Below, in pieces: positions 45,400-53,797 of a stretch of DNA of 64,000 bases (the first letter of the stretch is position 1; each line of letters starts with the position of its first letter). Source of the stretch: Pseudomonadota bacterium (GTDB taxonomy: Bacteria > Pseudomonadota > Gammaproteobacteria > Burkholderiales > Burkholderiaceae_C); NCBI GenBank assembly GCA_023387335.1, contig JAEWIF010000057.1, forward strand, positions 1-64,000. The letters run 5' to 3'. The notes under the pieces are model-generated. The model searched no databases. It was not told the DNA's origin and was given only the letters and a program-made list of their open reading frames with translations. The position numbers and the translations under genes are program-made.

Positions 45400-47366
45400 T
45401 GAGTGCGCTGTTTCCCTTCATCAGCAACTCGGCCCTCGGGCTGACGATGCTGGCGCTCATCGTGGTCGTCATCCTGATGGGCTTTCCGACCGCCTTCACC
45501 CTGATGGGGCTGGGCATCATGTTCGGCTGGGTCGCGTTCTACGACCCGAACACCCACTTCTGGAGCAACAGGATCTTCGACCTGATGGTGCAGCGCGCCT
45601 TCGGGGCGATGAACAACGACACGCTGATCTCCATCCCGCTGTTCGTGCTCATGGGATACGTGATGGAACGGGGAGCGCTGGTGGACAAGATGTTCCACAG
45701 CGTGCGCCTCGCCTTCCGCACCGTGCCCGGTTCGCTGGCCGTCACCACCCTGATCATCTGCACCTTCTGGGGCATCGCCTCGGGCCTGGTGGGCGCGGTG
45801 GTGGTGCTGATGGGCGTGATCGCGATGCGGCCCATGCTGAACGCCGGCTACGACGTTCGCCTGGCCTCGGGCGTGATCACCGCCGGGGGCACGCTGGGCA
45901 TCCTGATCCCGCCGTCGGTGATGATCATCGTGTACGCGGCGGTGGCCGGCCAGTCGGTGGTGAAGCTCTACGCGGCCGCCATGTTTCCCGGCTTCTTCCT
46001 GTCGCTGCTCTACCTGATCTACGTGATCGGCTGGGTGCTGATCAACCCGAAGGTGGCACCCAAGCTGGCGGCCGAAGATCAGCAGGTGGAGATCCCTCCG
46101 TGGCTGCAGCACGTGTCGAACACCTACTCGCGCCGCATGCTGCCCGCGCTGTTGGCGGCGGTGTTCGCGCCGCGCCGCGCGCTCGCGGGCGCCGGGGCCG
46201 ACATGTCGCTGCGCTGGTCCATGCTGCTGCGCGGCCTGGGCACGGCGCTCATCCCCGTGATCCTGACGGTCGTCACGCTGGGCACGACGTGGTGGTACGT
46301 GGTCATCTACTCGCAGAAGACCGACGCGCCCACGCCGATGTCGGTGACGGCGCCGGCGGCCAGTCCGGCGCCGGCCGGCGGCGGGCTCGCCGAGCCGCCC
46401 TCGAACGACGTCAAGGAGGCGCCCGCCGCTTCCGGCGGCCTGCAGGAACCGCCGTCGGACAACACCGGTAGTGGTAGCGGTGGCGGCGGGCTCCAGGAGC
46501 CGCCCGGCGCCGGCAGCGGCGGCGGCGTCCAGGAGCCCCCGGGCGCCGGCAGCGACGGCGGCATGCGCAGCCTGAACACGGTCAGCAACGAAGGCCCGCC
46601 GCCGGTTCCCGAGTCGTTCTACATCGGCTTCTGGATCGCCTGCGCCATCGCCTTGCTGGTGCTGGCCTGGTACTACAGGCGCTTCAATGCCGAGCAGTTC
46701 GAGATCCTGCGGCTGCTGGCCACCTCGGTGATGCCGCTGGCGATCCTGACGTTCGTGGTGCTCGCGGTCATCCTGTTCGGCATCACCACGGCGACGGAGT
46801 CCGCGGCGGTCGGCGCGGCCGGCGCCTTCCTCATGGCCTGGCATGCGGGCACGCTCACCTGGCAGAAGATCAAGGAAGCCGTGTTCCTGACCGCCAAGAC
46901 CACGGCGATGGTGTGCTGGCTGTTCGTCGGCTCGGCCATCTTCTCCGCCGTGTTCGCCATCCTGGGCGGCCAGAGCCTGGTCGAACAGTGGGTGCTGAGC
47001 CTGGACCTCTCGCCCGTGCAGTTCCTGCTGCTGTCGCAAGCCATCATCTTCGTGCTGGGATGGCCGCTGGAGTGGACCGAGATCATCGTGATCTTCGTGC
47101 CCATCTTCCTGCCGCTGCTGCAGCACTTCGACATCGATCCGATGCTCTGGGGCGTGCTGGTGTTCGTCAACCTGCAGGCGGCGTTCCTCTCGCCGCCGGT
47201 CGCGATGTCGGCCTTCTACCTGAAGGGCGTTTCGCCGCCGCACGTGACGATCAACCAGATCTTCGCGGGGATGATGCCGTACATGCTCATCGTGATCGTC
47301 TGCATGGTGCTGATGTACATCTGGCCCCAGCTGACGCTGTGGCTGCCGAACTACCTCTACGGTTGA
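45399..47366 (+). CDS. TRAP transporter large permease (DctM) with long internal insert
   Basis: This is the Na+-coupled transport subunit, 655 residues against about 430 for simple DctM proteins. Typical parts are 'VVILMGFPTAFTLMGLG', 'DTLISIPLFVLMGYVMERG', 'GGTLGILIPPSVMIIVYA' in the first half and 'TTATESAAVGAAGA' and 'GWPLEWTEIIVIFVPIF' in the second. Between them lies an insert from about 225 to 435. It contains two extra hydrophobic helices (about 281-303 and 408-426) and a Gly/Ser/Pro-rich stretch (about 308-405) with four copies of a 'GGLQEPP'-like unit. The start overlaps the small permease stop. A weak terminator follows. Confidence 0.88.
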   Translation: MSALFPFISNSALGLTMLALIVVVILMGFPTAFTLMGLGIMFGWVAFYDPNTHFWSNRIFDLMVQRAFGAMNNDTLISIPLFVLMGYVMERGALVDKMFHSVRLAFRTVPGSLAVTTLIICTFWGIASGLVGAVVVLMGVIAMRPMLNAGYDVRLASGVITAGGTLGILIPPSVMIIVYAAVAGQSVVKLYAAAMFPGFFLSLLYLIYVIGWVLINPKVAPKLAAEDQQVEIPPWLQHVSNTYSRRMLPALLAAVFAPRRALAGAGADMSLRWSMLLRGLGTALIPVILTVVTLGTTWWYVVIYSQKTDAPTPMSVTAPAASPAPAGGGLAEPPSNDVKEAPAASGGLQEPPSDNTGSGSGGGGLQEPPGAGSGGGVQEPPGAGSDGGMRSLNTVSNEGPPPVPESFYIGFWIACAIALLVLAWYYRRFNAEQFEILRLLATSVMPLAILTFVVLAVILFGITTATESAAVGAAGAFLMAWHAGTLTWQKIKEAVFLTAKTTAMVCWLFVGSAIFSAVFAILGGQSLVEQWVLSLDLSPVQFLLLSQAIIFVLGWPLEWTEIIVIFVPIFLPLLQHFDIDPMLWGVLVFVNLQAAFLSPPVAMSAFYLKGVSPPHVTINQIFAGMMPYMLIVIVCMVLMYIWPQLTLWLPNYLYG

Positions 47367-47390
47367 GTCGCGGCAGCCCCGCGTGAAGAA

Positions 47391-47420
47391 ACAGGCGCCT
47401 TCGGGCGCCTGTTCTGCTTC
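47391..47420 (+). terminator. Hairpin terminator after TRAP large permease
   Basis: A 9-bp perfect stem (47391-47399 with 47404-47412) closes on a TTCG loop. The following stretch is only moderately T-rich (TCTGCTTC). It separates the TRAP genes from icmF. Confidence 0.7.
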
Positions 47421-47439
47421 AGGGCGACCCGGCGTTTGA

Positions 47440-47468
47440 TTGACGTTGACGTAAACGTCAATTAAGCT
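47440..47468 (+). promoter_or_regulatory. Predicted icmF promoter with MerR-type operator in the spacer
   Basis: A perfect 16-bp palindrome, TTGACGTAAACGTCAA, lies at 47446-47461. It fills a 17-nt spacer between a TTGACG -35-like box (47440-47445) and a weak TAAGCT -10-like box (47463-47468), about 60 nt before the icmF ATG. Operators inside the spacer are typical of MerR-family regulators. The ACGT-NN-ACGT core resembles the motif described for LiuR, a MerR regulator of branched-chain amino acid breakdown in proteobacteria; the exact consensus is from memory. No merR gene is in the window. Confidence 0.6.
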
Positions 47469-47526
47469 GCTGCGCGGACACTTGAGCGCCGGGCCCCGCC
47501 GGTGCGCCCGCCAGAAAGCCATCCCC

Positions 47527-50500
47527 ATGACCGACCTTTCCGCCGAGTTCAAGGCGCTCGCCAGCTACCGCCCCACCCAGAAGGTCCGCTTCGTCACCGC
47601 CGCCAGCCTGTTCGACGGGCACGACGCCGCCATCAACATCATGCGGCGCATCCTGCAGGGCATGGGCGCCGAGGTGATCCACCTGGGGCACAACCGAAGC
47701 GTCGACGAGGTCGTCACCGCGGCGCTGCAGGAAGACGTGCAGGGCATCGCGATCAGTTCCTACCAGGGCGGCCACGTCGAGTACTTCAAGTACATGGTCG
47801 ACCTGCTGCGCCAGCGCGGCGGCGCGCATGTCCAGGTGTTCGGCGGCGGCGGCGGCGTCATCGTGCCGGCCGAGATTCGCGAGCTGCAGGACTACGGTGT
47901 CACCCGCATCTACAGCCCCGAGGACGGCCAGCGCATGGGCCTGCAGGGAATGATCGGCGAGATGGTGATGCGCTGCGACCTGGACCTGTCGTCGCATGCG
48001 CCCAAGGACGCCAAGGCGATCCAGGGCCACGGCGACGCCGCCTGGCGTGCCCTCGCGCAACTGATCACGGCTTTGGAAAACGGCTCGGCCGATTCCGCGC
48101 TGCTGTCCTCCATCCGCAAGCAGGCCGATGTCGCCAAGGTCCCCGTCGTCGGCATCACCGGCACCGGCGGCGCGGGCAAGTCCTCGCTCACGGACGAACT
48201 GATCCGCCGCCTGCGACTGGACCAGGACGACCAGCTGCGCGTCGCCGTGATCTCCATCGATCCCTCGCGCCGCAAGAGCGGCGGTGCCCTGCTGGGCGAC
48301 CGCATCCGCATGAACGCCATCGGCCCCTGGCGCCAGGGGCCGCGCGTGTTCATGCGTTCGCTGGCCACCCGCGACTTCGGCAGCGAGATCTCCGCGGCGT
48401 TGCCCGACGTGGTGGCGGCCTGCAAGGCGGCCGGCTTCGACCTGGTGGTGGTCGAGACCTCGGGCATCGGCCAGGGCGACGCGGCCATCGTGCCGCTGGT
48501 GGACGTGCCCATGTACGTGATGACGCCGGAGTTCGGCGCGGCCAGCCAGCTCGAGAAGATCGACATGCTGGATTTCGCCGAATTCATCGCGATCAACAAG
48601 TTCGACCGCAAGGGCGCGCAGGACGCGCTGCGCGACGTCGCAAAGCAGGTCCAGCGCAACAAGGAAGCCTGGGGCAAGCGGCCGGAGGAGATGCCGGTGT
48701 TCGGCACCATGGCCGCGCGCTTCAACGACGACGGCGTCACCGCGCTGTACCAGTCGCTCAAGCCGCGCCTGCAGGAGCTCGGCCTGCCGCTGAAGGAAGG
48801 CCGCCTGCCGGTCGTGGCCGTGCGCCACAGCACCAACCAGACGCCCATCGTGCCGTCCGCGCGCACGCGCTACCTGGCCGAGATCAGCGACACCGTGCGC
48901 GGCTACAAGAAGCACGCGCGCGAGCAGGCCAGGCTGGCGCGCGAAGTGCAGCAGCTGCAGGAAGCGGCGCGCATGCTCAAGGTCGACAAGCCCGACCGCG
49001 CGCCCGCCGCCGAAGCCGCGCTGGACCTGGCCGGCAAGCGCAAGTCGCGCATGAACCGCGACGCCCTGCACCTGCTGCAGCAGTGGCCCGACATGCACAA
49101 GGCCTACGCCGGCGAAGAGTACGTGGTGAAGATCCGCGACAAGGAGATCCGCACCGCGCTGACCACCAAGTCGCTGTCGGGCACCACCATCCGCAAGGTC
49201 GCCCTGCCGCAGTTCGAGGACCACGGCGAGATCCTCAAGTGGCTGATGCTGGACAACGTGCCCGGCAGCTTCCCGTACACGGCCGGCACCTTCGCCTTCA
49301 AGCGCGAGAACGAGGACCCCACCCGCATGTTCGCGGGCGAAGGCGATGCGTTCCGCACCAATCGCCGCTTCAAGCTGCTGTCCGAGGGCATGCCGGCCAA
49401 GCGCCTATCCACCGCGTTCGACTCGGTCACGCTGTACGGCAACGACCCCGATCCGCGCCCGGACATCTACGGCAAGGTGGGCAACTCCGGCGTGTCCATC
49501 GCGACCCTCGAGGACATGAAGGTGCTGTACTCGGGCTTCGACCTGTGCAGCCCCAGCACCTCGGTGTCGATGACCATCAACGGCCCGGCGCCCAGCATCC
49601 TGGCGATGTTCATGAACACGGCCATCGACCAGCAGCTGGACAAGTTCAAGGCCGACAACGGCCGCGACCCCACCGCCACCGAAGCCGCCAAGATCCGCGA
49701 ATGGGTGCTGGCCAACGTGCGCGGCACGGTGCAGGCCGACATCCTGAAGGAAGACCAGGGCCAGAACACCTGCATCTTCTCGACCGAGTTCAGCCTCAAG
49801 GTCATGGGCGACATCGCCGAGTACTTCGTGCACCACAACGTGCGCAACTTCTACTCCGTGTCGATCTCGGGCTATCACATCGCCGAGGCGGGAGCCAACC
49901 CGATCAGCCAGCTCGCCTTCACGCTGTCGAACGGCTTCACGCTGGTGGAGGCCTACCTCGCGCGCGGCATGCACATCGACGACTTCGCGCCCAACCTGTC
50001 GTTCTTCTTCTCGAACGGCATGGACCCGGAGTACACGGTGATGGGCCGGGTGGCGCGCCGCATCTGGGCGGTGGCGATGAAGGAGAAGTACGGCGCCAAC
50101 GAGCGCAGCCAGAAGCTGAAGTACCACATCCAGACTTCGGGCCGCAGCCTGCACGCGCAGGAGATCAACTTCAACGACATCCGCACCACGCTGCAGGCGC
50201 TGATCGCGATCTACGACAACTGCAACTCGCTGCACACCAACGCGTTCGACGAGGCGATCACCACGCCCACCGAGGACAGCGTGCGCCGCGCGATGGCGAT
50301 CCAGCTGATCATCAACCGCGAGTGGGGCCTGGCGAAGAACGAGAACCCCAACCAGGGCAGCTTCATCATCGAAGAGCTCACCGAGCTGGTCGAGGAGGCG
50401 GTGCTGGCGGAGTTCGAGCGCATCGCCGAGCGCGGCGGCGTGCTGGGTGCGATGGAGACCGGCTACCAGCGCGGCCGCATCCAGGACGAGAGCATGCATT

Positions 50501-50820
50501 ACGAGATGCTCAAGCACACCGGCGAGCTGCCCATCATCGGCGTCAACACCTTCCGCAACCCGCACGGCGACCCGGTGGCCGACAAGCTCGAGCTGGCCCG
50601 CTCGACGGAGGACGAGAAGCAGAGCCAGCTCAAGCGCCTGGGCGAATTCCATGAGCGCAACGCGACGGCGGCGGCGGCGATGCTGCAGCGCCTGCAGCAG
50701 GCCGTGATCGACAACCGCAACGTGTTCGAGGTTCTGATGGATGCGGTCCGCGTGTGCTCGCTGGGCCAGATCACCAGCGCCCTTTTCGAGGTCGGCGGCC
50801 AGTACCGGCGCAACATGTGA
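47527..50820 (+). CDS. icmF: Fused isobutyryl-CoA mutase (IcmF)
   Basis: This adenosylcobalamin enzyme of 1097 residues fuses three parts. The B12-binding domain (about 15-150) has cobalt-ligand His32 in 'LFDGHDAAIN'. A MeaB-like G-protein chaperone (about 200-430) has P-loop 'GTGGAGKS' at 212-219 and 'INKFDRKG'. The mutase barrel (about 550-1097) has 'GSFPYTAGTFAFKR' and 'FYSVSISGYHIAEAGANP'. IcmF interconverts isobutyryl-CoA and n-butyryl-CoA, and some also accept isovaleryl/pivalyl-CoA. Such proteins are often mislabelled methylmalonyl-CoA mutase, but the domain order and the substrate-site Phe in 'TFAFKR' favour IcmF. It has its own operator upstream and terminator downstream. Confidence 0.93.
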   Translation: MTDLSAEFKALASYRPTQKVRFVTAASLFDGHDAAINIMRRILQGMGAEVIHLGHNRSVDEVVTAALQEDVQGIAISSYQGGHVEYFKYMVDLLRQRGGAHVQVFGGGGGVIVPAEIRELQDYGVTRIYSPEDGQRMGLQGMIGEMVMRCDLDLSSHAPKDAKAIQGHGDAAWRALAQLITALENGSADSALLSSIRKQADVAKVPVVGITGTGGAGKSSLTDELIRRLRLDQDDQLRVAVISIDPSRRKSGGALLGDRIRMNAIGPWRQGPRVFMRSLATRDFGSEISAALPDVVAACKAAGFDLVVVETSGIGQGDAAIVPLVDVPMYVMTPEFGAASQLEKIDMLDFAEFIAINKFDRKGAQDALRDVAKQVQRNKEAWGKRPEEMPVFGTMAARFNDDGVTALYQSLKPRLQELGLPLKEGRLPVVAVRHSTNQTPIVPSARTRYLAEISDTVRGYKKHAREQARLAREVQQLQEAARMLKVDKPDRAPAAEAALDLAGKRKSRMNRDALHLLQQWPDMHKAYAGEEYVVKIRDKEIRTALTTKSLSGTTIRKVALPQFEDHGEILKWLMLDNVPGSFPYTAGTFAFKRENEDPTRMFAGEGDAFRTNRRFKLLSEGMPAKRLSTAFDSVTLYGNDPDPRPDIYGKVGNSGVSIATLEDMKVLYSGFDLCSPSTSVSMTINGPAPSILAMFMNTAIDQQLDKFKADNGRDPTATEAAKIREWVLANVRGTVQADILKEDQGQNTCIFSTEFSLKVMGDIAEYFVHHNVRNFYSVSISGYHIAEAGANPISQLAFTLSNGFTLVEAYLARGMHIDDFAPNLSFFFSNGMDPEYTVMGRVARRIWAVAMKEKYGANERSQKLKYHIQTSGRSLHAQEINFNDIRTTLQALIAIYDNCNSLHTNAFDEAITTPTEDSVRRAMAIQLIINREWGLAKNENPNQGSFIIEELTELVEEAVLAEFERIAERGGVLGAMETGYQRGRIQDESMHYEMLKHTGELPIIGVNTFRNPHGDPVADKLELARSTEDEKQSQLKRLGEFHERNATAAAAMLQRLQQAVIDNRNVFEVLMDAVRVCSLGQITSALFEVGGQYRRNM

Positions 50821-50827
50821 CGCAAGG

Positions 50828-50868
50828 ATCGGGACGGCCGCGCCACCGTCCCGATGTCAGTCTTTCGA
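50828..50868 (+). terminator. Hairpin terminator after icmF
   Basis: A perfect 10-bp stem (50828-50837 with 50846-50855) around an 8-nt loop begins 7 nt after the icmF stop. The downstream T content is modest (TCTTTC at 50861-50866). It suggests that icmF and the liv genes are separate units. Confidence 0.68.
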
Positions 50869-51000
50869 CAGCCGACGGCCTTCGGGCTGTAACGCAAAAC
50901 TACTTAAGGGCTTCCCCGCTGTCGCGGTGCAACATGCGTGCCTAGCATTCGCCTCTTGCCCACCGGCCGGTAGCCGGCGGGCTTGCCGGAGGACCACGAT

Positions 51001-51774
51001 TTGCCAGGTGAGATCATTCTCGAGACGAAGGGACTGACGAAAGAGTTCAAGGGCTTCGTCGCGGTCAACAACGTCGATCTCAAGGTCCGCCGCGGTGACA
51101 TCCATGCGCTGATCGGACCCAACGGCGCCGGCAAGACCACCTTCTTCAACCTGCTGACCAAGTTCCTGCCGCCCACCCGCGGCACGATCAACTACCTCGG
51201 CACGGACATCACCAGCGAGCGGCCCGCGCAGACGGCGCGCCGCGGCATCGTCCGCTCCTTCCAGATCTCGGCCGTGTTTCCGCACATGACGGTGCTGGAG
51301 AACGTGCGCGCCGCCCTGCAGCGCAACCTGGGCACGTCGTTCCATTTCTGGAAGCCCGAGCGCTCGCTGCACCACCTGCACGACCGCGCCATGCAGCTGC
51401 TGGCCGAGGTCGACCTGCAGGGCTTCGCCGAGGAGCTCACCGTCAACCTGCCCTACGGCCGCAAGCGCGCGCTGGAGCTGGCCACCACGATGGCTCTCGA
51501 ACCCGACCTGATGCTGCTGGACGAGCCCACGCAGGGGATGGGCCACGAGGACGTCAGCCGCGTCACGCAGCTGATCAAGAAGGTCGCGGCCGGCCGCACC
51601 ATCCTCATGGTCGAACACAACATGAACGTGGTGTCCTCCATCGCCGACCGCATCACGGTGCTGCAGCGCGGCGCCGTCATCGCCGACGGCCCTTACGCCG
51701 AGGTCTCGCGCAACCCGCAGGTCATCGAGGCGTACATGGGTTCCGCCGACACCGAGCTGCAGGGAGCCCACTGA
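51001..51774 (+). CDS. livG: Branched-chain amino acid-type ABC transporter ATPase LivG
   Basis: The 257-residue ATPase has a normal Walker A 'GPNGAGKTT', Walker B 'LMLLDEPTQGM' and switch His in 'MVEHNM'. The ABC signature is degenerate: 'LPYGR' replaces the usual LSYGQ. The TTG at 51001 is chosen because GGAGGA lies exactly 7 nt upstream; an in-frame TTG at 50983 lies before that site. Transported substrate is not certain: Liv-type systems also carry amides, urea and aromatic acids. It is followed by livF one base after its stop. Confidence 0.93.
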   Translation: MPGEIILETKGLTKEFKGFVAVNNVDLKVRRGDIHALIGPNGAGKTTFFNLLTKFLPPTRGTINYLGTDITSERPAQTARRGIVRSFQISAVFPHMTVLENVRAALQRNLGTSFHFWKPERSLHHLHDRAMQLLAEVDLQGFAEELTVNLPYGRKRALELATTMALEPDLMLLDEPTQGMGHEDVSRVTQLIKKVAAGRTILMVEHNMNVVSSIADRITVLQRGAVIADGPYAEVSRNPQVIEAYMGSADTELQGAH

Positions 51775-51775
51775 C

Positions 51776-52480
51776 ATGGCCAACGAGCTCCTCCGCATCG
51801 AGAACCTCAATGCCTGGTACGGCGAGTCTCACGTGCTGCACGGCGTCAACCTGAACGTGGCCGAGGGCGAGGTGGTCTCGCTGCTGGGCCGCAACGGCGC
51901 CGGCCGCACCACCACGCTGCGCGCCATCGTCGGGCTGACCGGCCGCCGAACCGGCTCCATCCGCATCCGCGGCCAGGAGGCCATCAGTCTGGCGCCGCAC
52001 AAGGTGGCGCGGCTGGGCATCGGCTACTGCCCCGAAGAGCGCGGCATCTTCGCCAGCCTGTCGGCCGAAGAGAACCTGATGCTGCCGCCCTCGGTGGGCC
52101 AGGGCGGCATGAGCGTGGCCGAGATCTACGACATGTTCCCGAACCTCAAGGAGCGCGCGTCCAGCCCCGGCACGCGCCTCTCGGGCGGAGAGCAGCAGAT
52201 GCTGGCGGTGGCGCGCATCCTGCGCACCGGCGCGCGCCTGTTGCTGCTGGACGAGATCTCCGAAGGCCTGGCGCCCGTCATCGTGCAGAAGCTCGCCGAG
52301 ACCATCCGCACCCTCAAGGCCAAGGGCTACACCATCGTGCTGGTGGAGCAGAACTTCCGTTTCGCCGCGCCGCTGGCCGATCGCTTCTACGTCATGGAGC
52401 ACGGCAAGATCGTGCGCGAATTCGCCCAGCACGAGCTGCAGGCCAACACGGCGATGCTGCAGGAATTCCTCGGCGTCTGA
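51776..52480 (+). CDS. livF: Branched-chain amino acid-type ABC transporter ATPase LivF with Arg in Walker A
   Basis: The 234-residue partner of LivG has a canonical signature 'LSGGEQQMLAVARIL' and Walker B 'LLLLDEISEGL'. Its Walker A reads GRNGAGRT (38-45), with Arg44 (codon CGC) where nearly all ABC ATPases have Lys. The switch position is Gln ('VLVEQNF'), as is common in LivF. The Walker A of LivF pairs in the dimer with the signature of LivG, which is also degenerate, so one ATP site is probably weak. It follows livG directly. Confidence 0.93.
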   Translation: MANELLRIENLNAWYGESHVLHGVNLNVAEGEVVSLLGRNGAGRTTTLRAIVGLTGRRTGSIRIRGQEAISLAPHKVARLGIGYCPEERGIFASLSAEENLMLPPSVGQGGMSVAEIYDMFPNLKERASSPGTRLSGGEQQMLAVARILRTGARLLLLDEISEGLAPVIVQKLAETIRTLKAKGYTIVLVEQNFRFAAPLADRFYVMEHGKIVREFAQHELQANTAMLQEFLGV

Positions 52481-52518
52481 CCCCTTTCCACACAACGGCT
52501 CACACAAAGGAGACCCGC

Positions 52519-53733
52519 ATGAAACTCAAGAAGCTGTTTGCCGCCGGCGCCCTCGCCGCCGCGGGCGTGTTCGGTGCCGCCACGCCGGCCGTCGCCCAGA
52601 TCTCGGGCGATGTCATCCGCATCGGCCTCATCACCGACATGTCCAGCGTGTACGCCGACATCGACGGCCAGGGCGGCGTGGAAGCCATCCGCATGGCGAT
52701 CGCCGACATGGGCGGCGCAATCAACGGCAAGAAGATCGAGATCATCTCGGCCGACCACCAGAACAAGCCCGACGTCGCCGCCACCAAGGCGCGCGAGTGG
52801 TTCGACACCCAGGGCCTGGACATGCTGATCGGCGGCACCAACTCCGGCACCAACCTGGCCATGGCCAAGGTCGCGGCCGAGAAGAAGAAGCCCTTCATCT
52901 CCATCGGCGCCGCCACCTCGGCGCTGACCAACGACCAGTGCACGCCCTACACCCTGCACTGGGCCTATGACACCACCGCCCTGGCCAAGGGCACGGGCGC
53001 CGCGGTCGTCAAGCAAGGCGGCAAGAGCTGGTACTTCCTGACCGCCGACTACGCGTTCGGCCACCAGCTGCAGGCCGACACCACCAAGGTGGTCGAGGCC
53101 AACGGCGGCAAGGTGGTGGGCTCGGTGCGCGCGCCGCTCAACGCCAGCGACTTCTCGTCCTTCCTGCTGCAGGCGCAGGGCAGCAAGGCCCAGATCCTGG
53201 GCCTTGCCAACGCCGGCGGCGACACGATCAACTCGATCAAGGCGGCCAACGAGTTCGGCATCACCAAGACGATGAAGCTGGCCGGCCTGCTGGTGTTCAT
53301 CAACGACATCCACTCGCTGGGCCTGAAGACCACCCAGAACATGTACCTGACCGACAGCTGGTACTGGAACCACACGCCGGAGACGCGCGCCTGGTCGCGC
53401 AAGTTCTTCGACAAGGTCAAGCGCATGCCCTCGTCGATCCAGGCCGGCGACTACTCGGCCACCATCCAGTACCTGAACGCGGTGAAGGCCGTGAACAGCG
53501 ACGACGCCGAGAAGGTGCTGGCCCACATGAAGCAGGCCAAGTTCAACGACATCTTCATGAAGAACGGCTACGTGCGCCCCGACGGCCGCGTGATCCACGA
53601 CATGTACCTGATGCAGGTCAAGACGCCGGAGAAGTCCACCGAGCCCTGGGACTACTACAACGTGGTCCAGGTGTTCAAGGGCGAGGAGGCCTGGACCACC
53701 AAGGCCGAGAGCAAGTGCCCCCTCTGGAAGTAA
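52519..53733 (+). CDS. livK: ABC transporter substrate-binding protein (LivK/LivJ type)
   Basis: The 404-residue periplasmic receptor has a Sec signal peptide ending at 'ATPAVAQ' near residue 27. Its Peripla_BP_6 fold has 'IRIGLITDMSSVYADIDGQGG', 'ISADHQNKPDVAATKAREW' and 'GTNSGTNLAMAKVAAEKK'. The C terminus has a Cys ('ESKCPLWK') that may pair with Cys in 'NDQCTPYTLHW'. Ligand is unknown; this style of receptor is found with many amide, aromatic-acid and amino-acid systems. AAGGAG precedes the ATG. A long hairpin follows before livH. Confidence 0.92.
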   Translation: MKLKKLFAAGALAAAGVFGAATPAVAQISGDVIRIGLITDMSSVYADIDGQGGVEAIRMAIADMGGAINGKKIEIISADHQNKPDVAATKAREWFDTQGLDMLIGGTNSGTNLAMAKVAAEKKKPFISIGAATSALTNDQCTPYTLHWAYDTTALAKGTGAAVVKQGGKSWYFLTADYAFGHQLQADTTKVVEANGGKVVGSVRAPLNASDFSSFLLQAQGSKAQILGLANAGGDTINSIKAANEFGITKTMKLAGLLVFINDIHSLGLKTTQNMYLTDSWYWNHTPETRAWSRKFFDKVKRMPSSIQAGDYSATIQYLNAVKAVNSDDAEKVLAHMKQAKFNDIFMKNGYVRPDGRVIHDMYLMQVKTPEKSTEPWDYYNVVQVFKGEEAWTTKAESKCPLWK

Positions 53734-53758
53734 TCGGCTAGCGCAGTAGTAAAAAAAC

Positions 53759-53783
53759 GAACCGGCCCCTCGAGGGCCGGTTC
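53759..53783. other. Stem-loop between livK and livH with A-tract on the upstream side
   Basis: A perfect 10-bp stem (53759-53768 with 53774-53783) with a 5-nt loop is preceded by seven A residues and lacks a T-tract downstream. It is therefore shaped as an intrinsic terminator for the minus strand, although all nearby genes run on the plus strand. It could stabilise the livK mRNA end or block antisense transcription. Confidence 0.75.
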
Positions 53784-53797
53784 ACCAAGAGAGACCC

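Noticed and set aside
47413..47526. Cobalamin riboswitch upstream of the B12-dependent icmF
   Set aside because: The leader is only about 60 nt and lacks a B12 box; the visible element is a DNA palindrome, better explained as an operator.
47502..50654. 1050-residue open frame overlapping icmF in a second frame
   Set aside because: Composition is Arg/Gly/Ala/His-rich with no domains, typical of a frame shadow in 68-70% GC DNA; icmF in the other frame is fully conserved.
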